Assembly (NCBI GenBank): GCA_021186555.1
Contig: JAJKFL010000012.1
Location: 25,277,710 to 25,341,709, forward strand
Direction of reading: 5' to 3'
DNA: 64,000 nucleotides
Origin: Reticulitermes speratus
Taxonomy: Eukaryota > Arthropoda > Insecta > Blattodea > Rhinotermitidae
Part shown: piece by piece, positions 33,322 to 43,489 of the stretch
Layout: each line of letters begins with the position of its first letter
How positions within the stretch are numbered: position 1 is the stretch's first letter
Notes under the pieces: model-generated
What the model was told of the DNA's origin: nothing
What the model saw: the letters and a program-made list of their open reading frames with translations, nothing else
The model's database searches: none
Program-made: the position numbers and the translations under genes

Positions 33322-33750
33322 TCATAGCAGGGACGCACCAAAAGGGGCTGCCGCCCCTAAAATCGAAATTTAAAAAACACAGGTTTTTTTAGGCACAATT
33401 ATATCAAAAGTTTTACGTGATTTGCCTTTCAGCCGAAATCAGCCACTAAAATCGGCTGATTACTAGTAAATTAGGAATTTGAAAAATAAGAGAAATTTAG
33501 GGATGTGTTAGACGAAATTGAAAATTCCAAGGAGATAGTGTGATTTAAATTAGTTGAATGAGTCATGGAACGTTTGGTTATATTGGTGTGTATATAAATG
33601 CAGTTGCAAACAGTGTTATGTTACGGTTATACTTACGACATGATTTTTATAACATAACTTTTAAAATCAAATATAAACTATATATAGAGTCAGGGTCAAT
33701 ACCCCCCCCCCCCAAATGACAAATTCTGGATGCGCATCTGTCCCATAGCA
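33322..33750. mobile_element. possible hAT-like element
   Basis: TCATAGCA (33322-33329) and CCATAGCA (33743-33750) form an 8-bp near-duplication around a segment that begins GGGACGCACC and ends GGATGCGCATCTGTCC. A C run lies at 33701-33713. The ends are only loosely inverse and no transposase frame is seen. Confidence 0.4.
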
Positions 33751-34277
33751 TATTTCACAAACAGTTGCAGCTGCATATCCGAGAACGTGGTCGACCAAGG
33801 CAGGTTACGAAAGTTTTTGCCCATTCCTGTTTGGCTTAAAATAACCTTCGCTCCACTGTGTTAGTCTGAAGTCTGAGAGAAAACAACTGGATTGCTGAAG
33901 TAACACTGCACATGCTTCGTCGTGAGAGGTGCGACGTCAACACAAATCCTGTGACGTCCCGCTTCTGGGACCCGGGCCGATGTCCTCTCGGCCGAAGTGT
34001 AATTTTTGCCAGCAAAGTTGTACTAGGGCAGATTTTCTTCGGAACATTCCGCCTCAAAGAAGTACGAGTATTTAGTGTTCCTGCAACCGTTTGAGGTAAC
34101 GTCTGGCATTTTCGTATGTACACAAATGATCTGTATTCTTTACAAAATCTGTCGAAAAGTTAGATACTAAAAGCGTTATAATTTACAGTATTTACACTGA
34201 ATATTGCAGTATGTTAATATGCTACCAGAATGCCGAAGACGTACACAGCTGATTTCAAAGCGGGAATATCTTTTTTT
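33751..34277. other. unassigned sequence
   Basis: Complementary open frames at 33836-34123 and 33912-34094 have no recognised motif. Confidence 0.4.
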
Positions 34278-34403
34278 AGGCGCGTTCGCAAAATTGCGAA
34301 ACGCGACTTTTATATTTGAGCATTTTCGAAAATCTATCGAGAGAATTCAAGTTTGATTAAAATCTAACAAGAATAATGGGTACTTTATACGAATACCTAT
34401 GTA

Positions 34404-34485
34404 TACAGGATATACACAAAATAATGGTGCGGTGTTAATAGTGTTCACTATTACAACCGCACCATTCTTTTGTGTATGCCCTGTA
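34404..34485. mobile_element. 78-bp mariner MITE
   Basis: CAGGATATACACAAAATAATG and its inverse (ending CTTTTGTGTATGCCCTG at 34483) nearly abut and are flanked by TA. The ends match the 587-bp element at 32645-33231, so this is an extreme deletion derivative that consists almost entirely of its two ends. Confidence 0.85.
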
Positions 34486-34726
34486 TTTATAATAATATCT
34501 CTTTCGATTCTTCTTAGAATGAGAAATCGTAGAAAAAAAGAAAATTAATGTTCTATGTTCAATGAATGTTTTTTTTCTTTTTAAAAAAATCGTGCCGTTT
34601 ATGAGATACTGTGGAAAAGTACGGTACAGCCAGACAGGCCACAGATGACAATATAATACGGCGCATGCGCTTTGCGTGATGGAAAACTAAGGCTACAGAC
34701 ACACACTTGGAATATTCAATACTTGT

Positions 34727-35046
34727 TATTGTTGAGAGTAAGGTAAAGGTAAAGCAATCCCAATAATGGCCTGGACAGGCCCTTAGGGTTCCAGCAGGTT
34801 GAAGCTCCCAGATTTCTAGACAATCGGCACATGAAGGTGCTAAGGTTGTCAGCCCTACGCACCGGCCGCCTTTACTCTCAGGAAATACTCATGGTTCTCA
34901 TTTCTGTTAGTGGCTGAGTCGACCCTAGGACCAGGATTATGTCAATGAAAAATTCCAATGACACCATCGGGAATCGAACCCGCGACCTTCCGGCTTGTAG
35001 AGCAGTGCCTGAACCAACTGCGCCACCGCGTGCCCCCTATTGTTAA
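34727..35046 (-). mobile_element. tRNA-derived SINE, third family
   Basis: The minus-strand head has GTGGCGCAGTTGGTTCAGGC (A box) and CGCGGGTTCGATTCCCG (B box). The body includes GGCCGGTGCGTAGGGCTGAC and a tail ending in TTTACCTTTACC. Element 34736-35037, flanked by TATTGTTGA (34727-34735) and TATTGTTAA (35038-35046). Shares only the general tRNA design with the other SINEs. Confidence 0.85.
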
Positions 35047-35198
35047 AGGCAATACGAATTATTTTGTAGCACGACAGCAGTGGAAAGGGGAACAATTGTT
35101 GCATTTCCATGTCAACACGGAACACTTCTGTATTGTTGACAGGTGCGTCTAAGCCAACAATAAAAAAGGAACGTAATATTGCTTTACGCGAACGCGCC

Positions 35199-35973
35199 AC
35201 TATGTCAAGTTGTACGTATATTGTATATCTAGTTGTGTACGTGTTTATACATAAACGACAGACAATTTCCTACCTACCGTAAAGATTCAGTTGGTGTGTG
35301 GTCATATGATTGACCGCCTAGAATATTTTCTGTACGATGCTTGGATGGGCAGTCATTTACTCCTGAATCACTCTAAAGGCAATTTCGGTTCTCCCTACAC
35401 GCACGTTCGCTCCAGTCATCGCGCTAACCAATGAGCGAAACACGGCATTGCAACATGATGTAGCACAGAACAACAAATATTGTACGATGACTTCACTACC
35501 TGGCTGCTCTGTACACTGGATACGTTAGGTTTGTTATATACTTTTCAAACACAGGCCGAAAGAGCCTTACAGTGTATCCAGATCTTTCTTCTAAAATTTC
35601 CTATGCATAGAATAAACGTTTGTTTAAGATGACAGGTCATATTAATATCTGTGTTTACAGTCTACAGTAACCCGTAGTTTAATATAAACCTTAAGTGGCC
35701 ATTGAGCACGGGTACATAAATTTTGACTGTGAGTCATAGGGGTACCAGAAATGCTAACCGGAAGATACTTCTGCTTCAGACGCCGGTAGGGTTAGACTGA
35801 GTTGGCTATGCCCTTTACAGTGTCACTGAGTGTGGGAGACGGCCGGTAGCTATTCATGCTTCGTGTCAGCGATGTAGCTACTCTCTTAGCTACCATCCGC
35901 TGTCACTAGGCACCCTGACGTGTTGAAGGGAGTGGCAAAAGTGACAGAGCGTTTCGACATTTGTGCTGAGATA
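35199..35973. other. unassigned sequence
   Basis: No recognised feature. Confidence 0.4.
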
Positions 35974-36168
35974 AACCGACACAATGACGGGAAGACGAGG
36001 GAGAAGACGTAAGCAGCTGCTGGATGACCTTAAGGAAAAGAGAAGATACTGGAAACTGAAAGAGGAAGCACTAGATCGCACCCTTTGGAGAACTCGCTTT
36101 GGAAGAGGCTACGGACCTGTCGTAAGACGGAATACAGAATGAATGAATGAATGAATGAAATCGACACA
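35974..36168 (+). mobile_element. 5'-truncated LINE copy with target duplication
   Basis: Codons 35984-36142 give MTGRRGRRRKQLLDDLKEKR and the rest of the tail shared with 29636-30094 and 57945-58553, ending in a stop. A GAAT-repeat tail follows (36137-36159). Flanks AACCGACACA (35974-35983) and AATCGACACA (36159-36168) differ at one base. This is a textbook truncated target-primed insertion, 53 codons long, and it fixes the true 3' end of this LINE family. Confidence 0.9.
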
Positions 36169-36236
36169 TGGCGCCTTGATGCGTTCTGTGTGACCGAACG
36201 GCAGGCTAGTGAACGTGCAGCAGTGCAGGATGTGTG

Positions 36237-36312
36237 GCGTTAGTGTATCGCACAAGCGTTAGTGTATCGCAAAAGCGTTAGTGTATCGTACAAGCGTTAG
36301 TGTATCGCACAA
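36237..36312. repeat. 19-bp tandem repeat, four copies
   Basis: GCGTTAGTGTATCGCACAA starts at 36237, 36256, 36275 and 36294 with one or two changes per copy. Confidence 0.9.
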
Positions 36313-36776
36313 AAACCTTAATCTGAAAACTTGCGAAATAAAAGTGATGAATGATGACATGGTGTATGAATGGGACTGGATTTATGTGAGTGGGGGTGGT
36401 GGTTGGTGTTAGGGGTGGGTTAATGTGTGAGTGGGTGGTTGGGTGGGCATATGAGTGGACCAGCGGTATATACTTCAGTGAGTGTTGGCATATTTGCTAG
36501 ATCGTGACGCAGAACGTCTTACGGAGTGTGCATAAGTTGCTTCAGGATACTCCGTTCTGTAAAGCGGAGATCTTTGGACGATTAGCAGGACTTAACAGGT
36601 TCAAATTTGAATAGATTTTCAATTTGAATGGATTAGATGATGCGTTTTTGTTCTCGGGGATGAATGACCGCACATCCAGTTACTTCGTAGACTTGGGGGA
36701 GGTCACGTAGTTGTTCCTGAGAGTGTTTCTGTATTTTGTTGTCGAAACGTGTTACCAAAGAGCAGTAGCCCTCTAG
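36313..36776. other. unassigned, with G-rich stretch 36390-36455
   Basis: GTGAGTGGGGGTGGTGGTTG and neighbours are G-rich on the plus strand and could form a quadruplex. No gene is seen. Confidence 0.35.
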
Positions 36777-36985
36777 ACTCTTAAATTCTTCTTCTTCCAA
36801 AGGATCGACAGCCCTCTTGGGCCTAGGCCTCCTAATTGTCGAGGCTTCACGATCACAGACACACCACACACTCGCTAGGACTCCTCTGGACGAGTGATCA
36901 GCCCGTCGCAGAGACCTCGCACCCGCAATCCCAGCAAGCGAACGGCCGCAGACCCACGCCTTAGACCTAGTGGCCACTCTTAAAT
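36777..36985 (-). mobile_element. Leu-like SINE with internal deletion and 10-bp target duplication
   Basis: Element 36787-36975 flanked by a perfect ACTCTTAAAT (36777-36786, 36976-36985). The A box region GGTCTAAGGCGTGGGTCTGC is present, but the T arm is cut short: GGGATTGCGGG runs straight into GTGCGAGGTCTCTGCGAC, so the B box is lost. The 3' tail (GGAGGCCTAGGCCCAAGAGG) is retained. Compare the intact copy at 19601-19861. Confidence 0.9.
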
Positions 36986-39900
36986 ACGTCATATTGTTTT
37001 CGCCACCGTCTAGCGGTCAGAAAGTTGGGCCACTTGTTCACCGGTCTCATTCTTCTGGCAGTATCTGCAAAGGCCTTAATCGGTGAATTGATCAATTCGA
37101 TTTATGTATTTGTTGTAGTTGTGTTACCTTGTTCGTTTGTACTCTGTTGGTGTGTTCTAATTATCATTGTTTCAATTGAAATTCGTCTTAGTCTATTGCC
37201 TTTCCGTGTCACATGGCATGAACTCATCTCCACACGAAGACAAAGATAATTAGGTTACAAATGATCTTACAAAAGTAGTTTAAGCTGTACATGTTAGGGG
37301 CCATTGCCTATGTCTGCCACACACTACGTCGTGTATTGTCAATACAATAATTTCTATATGTCTTAACTAACTAACTCCATGTAGCACAGTCCTTCTTGAG
37401 AAGCTAACAGGTCGTCAGCTAGTCAAGAAATTCCCCGCGTTTTATGGAACCCGAAGGTTCATTACCGCACTCACAAGAGCCCGTAGCTGCGAATATGCAG
37501 TCGCGAACAGCCGACAAGGGGTGGTACTCCAGCTTGGGGGTTGGGCGAGGTGCTAACAACTCCTCACCGTAAAAAATTACCGTGTTACGAAACACCATAC
37601 AGAGCCTCTATATGCCTTATTATGTGTAAATGATCTATGCGGTACCGAAGTTAAAACAGTTTGCGACTGATCCCTGGATTATAGAACTCCATTATACACA
37701 CCTTACAAAATAATCGCCCACTAATTAATCATATAACATTTTTTTTTATAAAAAATGTCGCTGTCAGAGTTTGTGGAGTGTCAACAGAATAGCTAGTGGC
37801 TGTTCAAATAATTTGCGCAATATATCACCTGCGAGGCAGAAGGTGAAGACACATTCAAAACTAATGACACCCATTATTCAAAATTTTGACAGCTTCTTAG
37901 TTAATTACCTAATACAGAAGTGGCATTAGCCGTGTCTAACTACACATGAAGCACAGAAGCAATTGTCTGAATTTAAAGAAAGTCATCCGTTGTTGTTGCA
38001 GGTGTGTAACCCGGTAATAAGAAATATCAGCATTATCTAAATTTGGTACCTGAGTTTGTGCCTCATATCTTTCCGACAACGACAAGCCAGTTGCTTAGGG
38101 CGCGTACCGTGGTGGGATAATGGAGTGATGCGGTTCAAAGAAGCAGTTCACCCCCTGAATGTCCTGAGAACCGCCATCCGATTTTATTGTCACGTGCACA
38201 CTCGATACAATGCTAATTGACAGTAGGCCTACTGGTCTGACACGTTGCAGTCTGAACAAGATAATGGAACTTTCTGTGTGCGGTTTTACGGAGATTTAAA
38301 TGAAATTTGGGACAGACACGTGATGGTCAGCGCACTGAGGGTAATGGGTTTGGTTGTACAACTGCGTTAGTGTGAATAAACTGTGACAGTGGGGGGTACT
38401 GTAACTGTCAGCTGAAGTGTTGCTTGAAGAGTAACCCCGAACAGTACTGTGATTAAAATGTCATTACGTCACATCCTCTTTATTTGAAGCTTGCTTTGTT
38501 TCTTAAATTGAATTAGTCTTATGAGAAGAATTCACAGTCTGCTTTAAGGTAGCATAAATGTGTAGTTATACATGTCTGTTGGTAGTCTTGATGTTTTGTA
38601 TTTGCCTTTTTTTTTGTGAGAGATTGTTGCTTATGTACTGATTCTGTGCGACATAAATCAGCGGTTCATATCGTCAGTATGCTTGCAATGTTGCTTTGCT
38701 CGACAGTATTTCATGTGAACTGCGGTATGCAGGGATGTTCACGGTGTCTCTCTTCGCCCAACTTGAAATTCATATGCTCAGTTTTTCATTACGTATGCGT
38801 GAAACGTAAAAAACTTGACGAAACTTGTCGCACAGTCGCCATCTTGTTACATCCGAGTGCACAGAAGATTTTCCTTAACACAAGCTGCACATTACTCCAA
38901 GTTATATTTCATGACCTAAAAGTCAGTTGAGCTATTGTCGTTATCCGAGTACAAGTTCGCGCGTCCGCCATATTGTTGTTACTGATCTGCAGGGAACTAA
39001 AGAGATGCGGTGTTGGTATGTCCTTCAGTGACCGACTGCATACCAAGTTTCGAGAAGATTGGCTCGTCGAATCAGATGTTCGAACAGGATGACACACGGG
39101 CTCTTCATGGAATCACGAGCACTCACACGTGGACGCATGCGCACACACAGAACAGTGATCCCAAAAGCCTACTCATCTTCATTTTTAGGAAAGAAGTATG
39201 CTAATGAGGTAGACTTAAGAAAGAATCGTGCTGTCTATATCACCCAATTTGACGTCTGAACCAGTTGGCCGATTTTAGAGAAACTTTGTATGCCCGGTGT
39301 GGTTTTGGAGACCATTACATCTACATCTGTACAGTGTTTTATACACAGAAATGCGAGCTCAGCGGTCACTTGAATTTATGTCACTGCAACAACTGAAGTG
39401 CTACTTATCGTTAAGGCCCTGAAGTGATATTTTGTGACAGATGTTGGGAAAACATGGTAAGTTTGTTGGGGTAATATTTCTGTAAAATGTATAGTAACAA
39501 AGTGGGGGCTGTGCGAAAACTATTTGTACCTTTAGACTTGAAGGAGATACCGTATGAACCATTCGAGCTAGGCAAGTGAAGTTTGTCACGTAGGGCATAA
39601 GTACTTCAGCATACTACGTGTGAAATATTGTTTGTAGGTGGACAATTACACAGGCAGTGACGATTTGAAACTACAAAGTTGTGTGTAGGGGAAAAAATAC
39701 GTAGAATGTACACTGACATATTGTGTTTAAAAAATGAAACAATTCGACATGACGGCGGTAATTGCGAAATGGATCTCTTAGACCAGAAGTGTGTGCAATA
39801 GAAAACTTCTGCTTCAACTCACTGTTTAAATCTCGTGAAAGTATAATTTTTTTTTTGTAATGAAATGCTTTATTTATATAAACATTGACGCTTGCCTGGT

Positions 39901-40566
39901 TAAGATACAAAAGTTATGTCATTAGTATTTTATACGTAGGATATATGATTTTAAGATTTTGGGTAGGAATTTGCCTTGCGTTTATGTCGGGGGACTGAGC
40001 AATTGTAAACCGAATAGCTGTGAAAGTGAGCAGAGAAGCTTGTGTAGAACAGAAGAGCGGATTACGGGCGTTTTTATGTAGCACCCTTTCGAAGAAGAAA
40101 CCAACTGTGCCAGACCTGGGGCCAGAGGTGAGGCGAAGATTACAGTCTGGTGTGGGCAGGAGAGCCACATTTCTGAAAGCAGCCGGTGGGATTAAAGCCT
40201 TCCAGATTCATTTCGCTAGTCTCTTCTGCCTCAGCTTATAGCAAACAATTCTCACATAGCTTTAGGGGGTGTAAATCGGCGAAAAATAGGCGGAAAAGAC
40301 GAATAAGAGATAGTAATGTATGATTTTGAAGGGGTTTGTTATTTGCTGGGAAGATACGTGAGACGAATTATCGAGTTCTGTCAAGACAGAGAGAGAGAAG
40401 GAGGTCAGGAGGAGGATGATAAAATTGGTGTTAAAGTAACTGTAAGGAGCATCCAAGATGGTGGGCTGCAACATTGTTTGTGTGAAAGTAACAGGGAGCC
40501 GATTGTTTTGGTGATAATGCCTTGGTGAAAATGGTGCTGATGTCATTACATTAAAGAGAATTAGAG
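36986..40566. other. long unassigned stretch
   Basis: More than 3.5 kb without a recognised element or gene. Frames such as 37025-37249, 38616-38930 and 40020-40241 (plus) lack recognisable domains. At 39255-39290, CCAGTTGGCCGATTTTAGAGAAACTTTG recalls the GGACGGATTTTAATGAAATTTG block of the GGCGCGTTCGC family. If host exons exist in this window this is a plausible place, but the sequence alone does not show it. Confidence 0.35.
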
Positions 40567-40813
40567 AAACAATCTTCTTTTGGACTTTGTCCATTGTCTT
40601 GAATTGTAACGGAGTAAAACGTTTCGGAACTCGGATCTGCTTCCGTCTTCAGGTGAAATGGGACTCTCAGTTACTGGGTTCTTTTAAAGGGTGTTCACCA
40701 GATGAGATGCTTCTTGCCATTTCATCTGACGACGGAAGCAGAATCGACTGCCGAAACCTTGCACTCCGTTAAAAATTAAGACCATGGACAAAGTCTGAAA
40801 GTAGACGATTGTT
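40567..40813. repeat. foldback with a hammerhead-like motif in each arm
   Basis: Arms 40567-40661 and 40717-40813 are inverse at most positions (GGACTTTGTCCATTGTCTT against AAGACCATGGACAAAGTC). The left arm holds, on the minus strand, CTGAAGA-CGGAA...TTCCG-AAACG; the right arm holds, on the plus strand, CTGACGA-CGG...CCG-AAACC. CTGAAGA and CTGACGA both fit CUGANGA. The arrangement resembles two opposed Penelope-type ends. Confidence 0.6.
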
Positions 40814-40907
40814 TCACTAAGTCGTTTGTCATCGTCAGAGTCCTATATAGTTGAAATAACCCTTTAAGGACGGTACGTTTTGCATTTTGTTTAAAGACGC
40901 GGATTGT

Positions 40908-41095
40908 ACCGCGCAGTAAATACTTGCCATCTCGTTTATAAAAACCGATCATTGAATGCTGTTTAAGGTAGAATTTACAGTTTTTCTTAGATACATGCAA
41001 AACTTATAACTGCACTGTTGGCAGAACGTAGAGTTGTTGGAATGTTAAAACTGGCGCAACAGACAGTAACCGTAGGCTTTAAAAGGTTAACGATA
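40908..41095. mobile_element. single-copy relative of the 114-bp array unit plus flank
   Basis: GTACCGCGCAGTAAATAC, then TTTATAAAAACCGATCATTG, then GGCAGAACGTAGAGTTGTTG and GGCTTTAAAAGG follow the same order as the unit at 11509 and the sequence beyond the array at 13666. Only one unit is present here, so this looks like the un-amplified state. Confidence 0.65.
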
Positions 41096-42102
41096 GTCTT
41101 GACTGTGTAATTTATGACCTAATTATTTGGAGTAATGAGTTGAAAACATGTGGCAATGATCGATCGTGGCTTATTTTAAGAATTGTGCCCGATGGTCTGA
41201 CAAAGAGAGCCACCGCCGACGATCAAGATTCTGAGAACGTTTCGGGAGTGTTGTCCACTGCATCGGCACGTCCGTTCACTTGTCCCTGCACGTCACGTGG
41301 CTGCATGACGGACTTCATGTGGTTTAGTTGAACCCTGAACGTAACGTCATTCACTGACTCGTGTATTTATCACTGCTGTATGAACTTGACAATTTGAGTG
41401 TCTAAGGAATTTCAGTTTATTTAACGATGCTTATTACAGAACTTGGATTATGTAGCATCGAATTCTGTGATGATGTGAATTACGAATTTGAAATGATGTC
41501 AAAACACTTGGGCTTGGTTTTTTTTACGACATCCCAGGGTTTACCTGAAGAGACTGAGGAGAAACACGAAGTACTCTGTCAGAGAAGGACATCCTTAGGC
41601 CACTCAGTGCGAATAAGGTTTGTGTGTGGCTCTGGATTTTGTCGAATGTTGTACAGAAATCACGTTATTATGAATATCGGTTTTGGAGGCCGTCTTTATG
41701 CCCATGGAGGAAATGCGTGGAAATGAAACGTCGCAGTACTGTCGAACACCCGTTTTTAGATTGTAAAGATAAATTACCGAATGCCTCTTTGAGACTGTTT
41801 TAAATAAAGATGCAGTTGAACAAAACGTCTGCTAGTTGGTCATTAAAAGTTTATGATATTTGATTCGTTTGTGTTTCTGTTCGTTTTTAAGTAAATTCGT
41901 ATAATAATGTGCGGATATTGTTACAGAAAAGTTTATGTCTGTATTTTAAAACACCAATTAATGCCACTTCACAAAAATATCTGTTTGTCAGTCGATGCAT
42001 TATATTTGTGATGTATTGAGCCACGGTGGTCGGACGAGAGAGATCTGTGATTGGTGGTTTCTGGTCAGTGGTAACTATGATAAGGGTCTGCCGCTACACG
42101 GG
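41096..42102. other. unassigned sequence
   Basis: A plus frame of 99 codons at 41427-41726 has no recognised domain. No repeat was noticed. Confidence 0.4.
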
Positions 42103-42190
42103 CGACGGACAGGAAGGGGCGCGGATAAACACGAAGGACAGGAAGGTGCGCGGATAAACACGAAGGACAGGAAGGTGCGCGGATAAACAC
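42103..42190. repeat. 29-bp tandem repeat, about three copies
   Basis: GGACAGGAAGGTGCGCGGAT recurs at 29-bp spacing (about 42107, 42136 and 42165); the first copy has GGGGC for GGTGC. Confidence 0.88.
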
Positions 42191-42342
42191 GAAAACATGT
42201 TACTCGTGCGCCCTCATGTTGCTGAGGTTTCATAATTAATTACAGTTACTTAAAAATTAATTTACTGCAGAAAATAGCGTAAGAGAAACCAAAAATAATT
42301 ATTATTTTAATGTTATTCGTACCGTACATTTTTTGATTATAT

Positions 42343-42453
42343 AGGTTCATCCGACAAATGTACACTTTTATTTTCTTTTATTCGATTGAATAATTCAGTT
42401 GAATAATTTATTCAATTGAATAAAATAAAAGTGTACATTTGTCGGATAAACCT
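42343..42453. repeat. hairpin, 32-bp arms
   Basis: Arms 42343-42374 and 42422-42453 (AGGTTCATCCGACAAATGTA against TACATTTGTCGGATAAACCT) differ at one position. The middle has further smaller inverted pieces (TTATTCGATTGAATAA, TTATTCAATTGAATAA). It may be a small foldback element; no target duplication is obvious beyond AT-rich flanks. Confidence 0.8.
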
Positions 42454-43143
42454 AAATAATAATTATTTTCTCGAACTCTGGTGGGAGAAAATACGTGCTG
42501 GTTGCATTTCTGAAGTAAATAAATTAATAAATACATCTTGATATCATAGTGGTAATTACCCTCAACATTCAGTCAAACGGCGTCGGCGTCGGATTAACCT
42601 ATCCGCTTTTCCGAGTAAGCGGATAAAACCGACGCATACGGACTCGACACCTTTACGGACAGAAGAGCCGAAGATGCCTTTTCAAATCCTCCACAGGAAT
42701 TACTGGAAAGCGATTCCGAATTATTTTTGTATTCAATCTTAAATATAGCATTTAGATAATGTATTATTTTGTATTTTTATAGGACCAGTAATAAAGCCTA
42801 CAGAACTAGGTTTACAGATTAGGCCTGCGCAACATTGGTCAAACTTCGTTAAGTGGTGGAAGCTGCCGACACTTATTCAGGTTTTAGAATGTGTTTTAGG
42901 ACTTATTTTGTTATTCTGCCCCCCCCCCCCCCCCAGTTTTACCATACGCATTTTGTTTTGTGCTGTAACGTTTCTAGGTTCAGGTTTCCGAAATTCAAAT
43001 CCGTAGGCTAGACTGTAGGCTATATCGCGGACCCTGCGCGCCCGACCCAGACTTCTCCCTCATTAGATCAGATAACAGAGGGTTCACTGTATTAGACTGT
43101 TGTTTTGCTACAGAAAATATAACCACAAACACCGATACCATAT
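42454..43143. other. unassigned, with poly-C tract
   Basis: A 16-base C run lies at 42919-42934. Nothing else is recognised. Confidence 0.4.
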
Positions 43144-43332
43144 TACAGTCGAACCCGGTTATAACGACATCGGTTTACACGACAGCTCGCCTATAACGTC
43201 AGATTTTCTGTGGTACCAATTAATTCCTCACTGTTAACCATAACATTATACTCCTCGGTTATAGCAACACTCGTTTATAACGACACAAAACATTCAGTCC
43301 CTTTTATGACGTTATAACCGAGTTCGACTGTA
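43144..43332. mobile_element. pogo/Tigger-like MITE (copy 2)
   Basis: CAGTCGAACCCGGTTATAACG to CGTTATAACCGAGTTCGACTG, flanked by TA at 43144-43145 and 43331-43332; 185 bp. It keeps the internal segment that copy 1 lost. Confidence 0.9.
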
Positions 43333-43489
43333 CTTTATAAATCTCTTATGGAAGAAGGGGCATGCTGATGAAACTTGGAAGATATTAATGTCATAGCGAG
43401 ATTGAACTTATTTAAATAGTCTTGTTTCAGTGAATAAAGTAGGATAAGTGGAATACAGAACTTTCACGGCAAGAATATATGCTAGCCAC

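Larger units (their letters stand above)
34278..35198 (+). mobile_element. GGCGCGTTCGC element carrying two later insertions
   Basis: Starts AGGCGCGTTCGCAAAATTGC and ends TTACGCGAACGCGCC; the ends are inverse. The interior matches 55342-55840 (CCGTTTATGAGATACTG, GCCAGACAGGCCACAGATGA, GGCGCATGCGCTTTGC). It is interrupted by a mariner MITE at 34406-34483 and a SINE at 34736-35037. A segment at 35075-35150 resembles the 80-bp tandem unit at 60601. No protein is encoded; the superfamily is not identified. Confidence 0.8.

Noticed and set aside
40020..40241. Possible host exon with a 73-codon frame
   Set aside because: No recognisable motif, splice signals cannot be judged by eye and no supporting neighbour.
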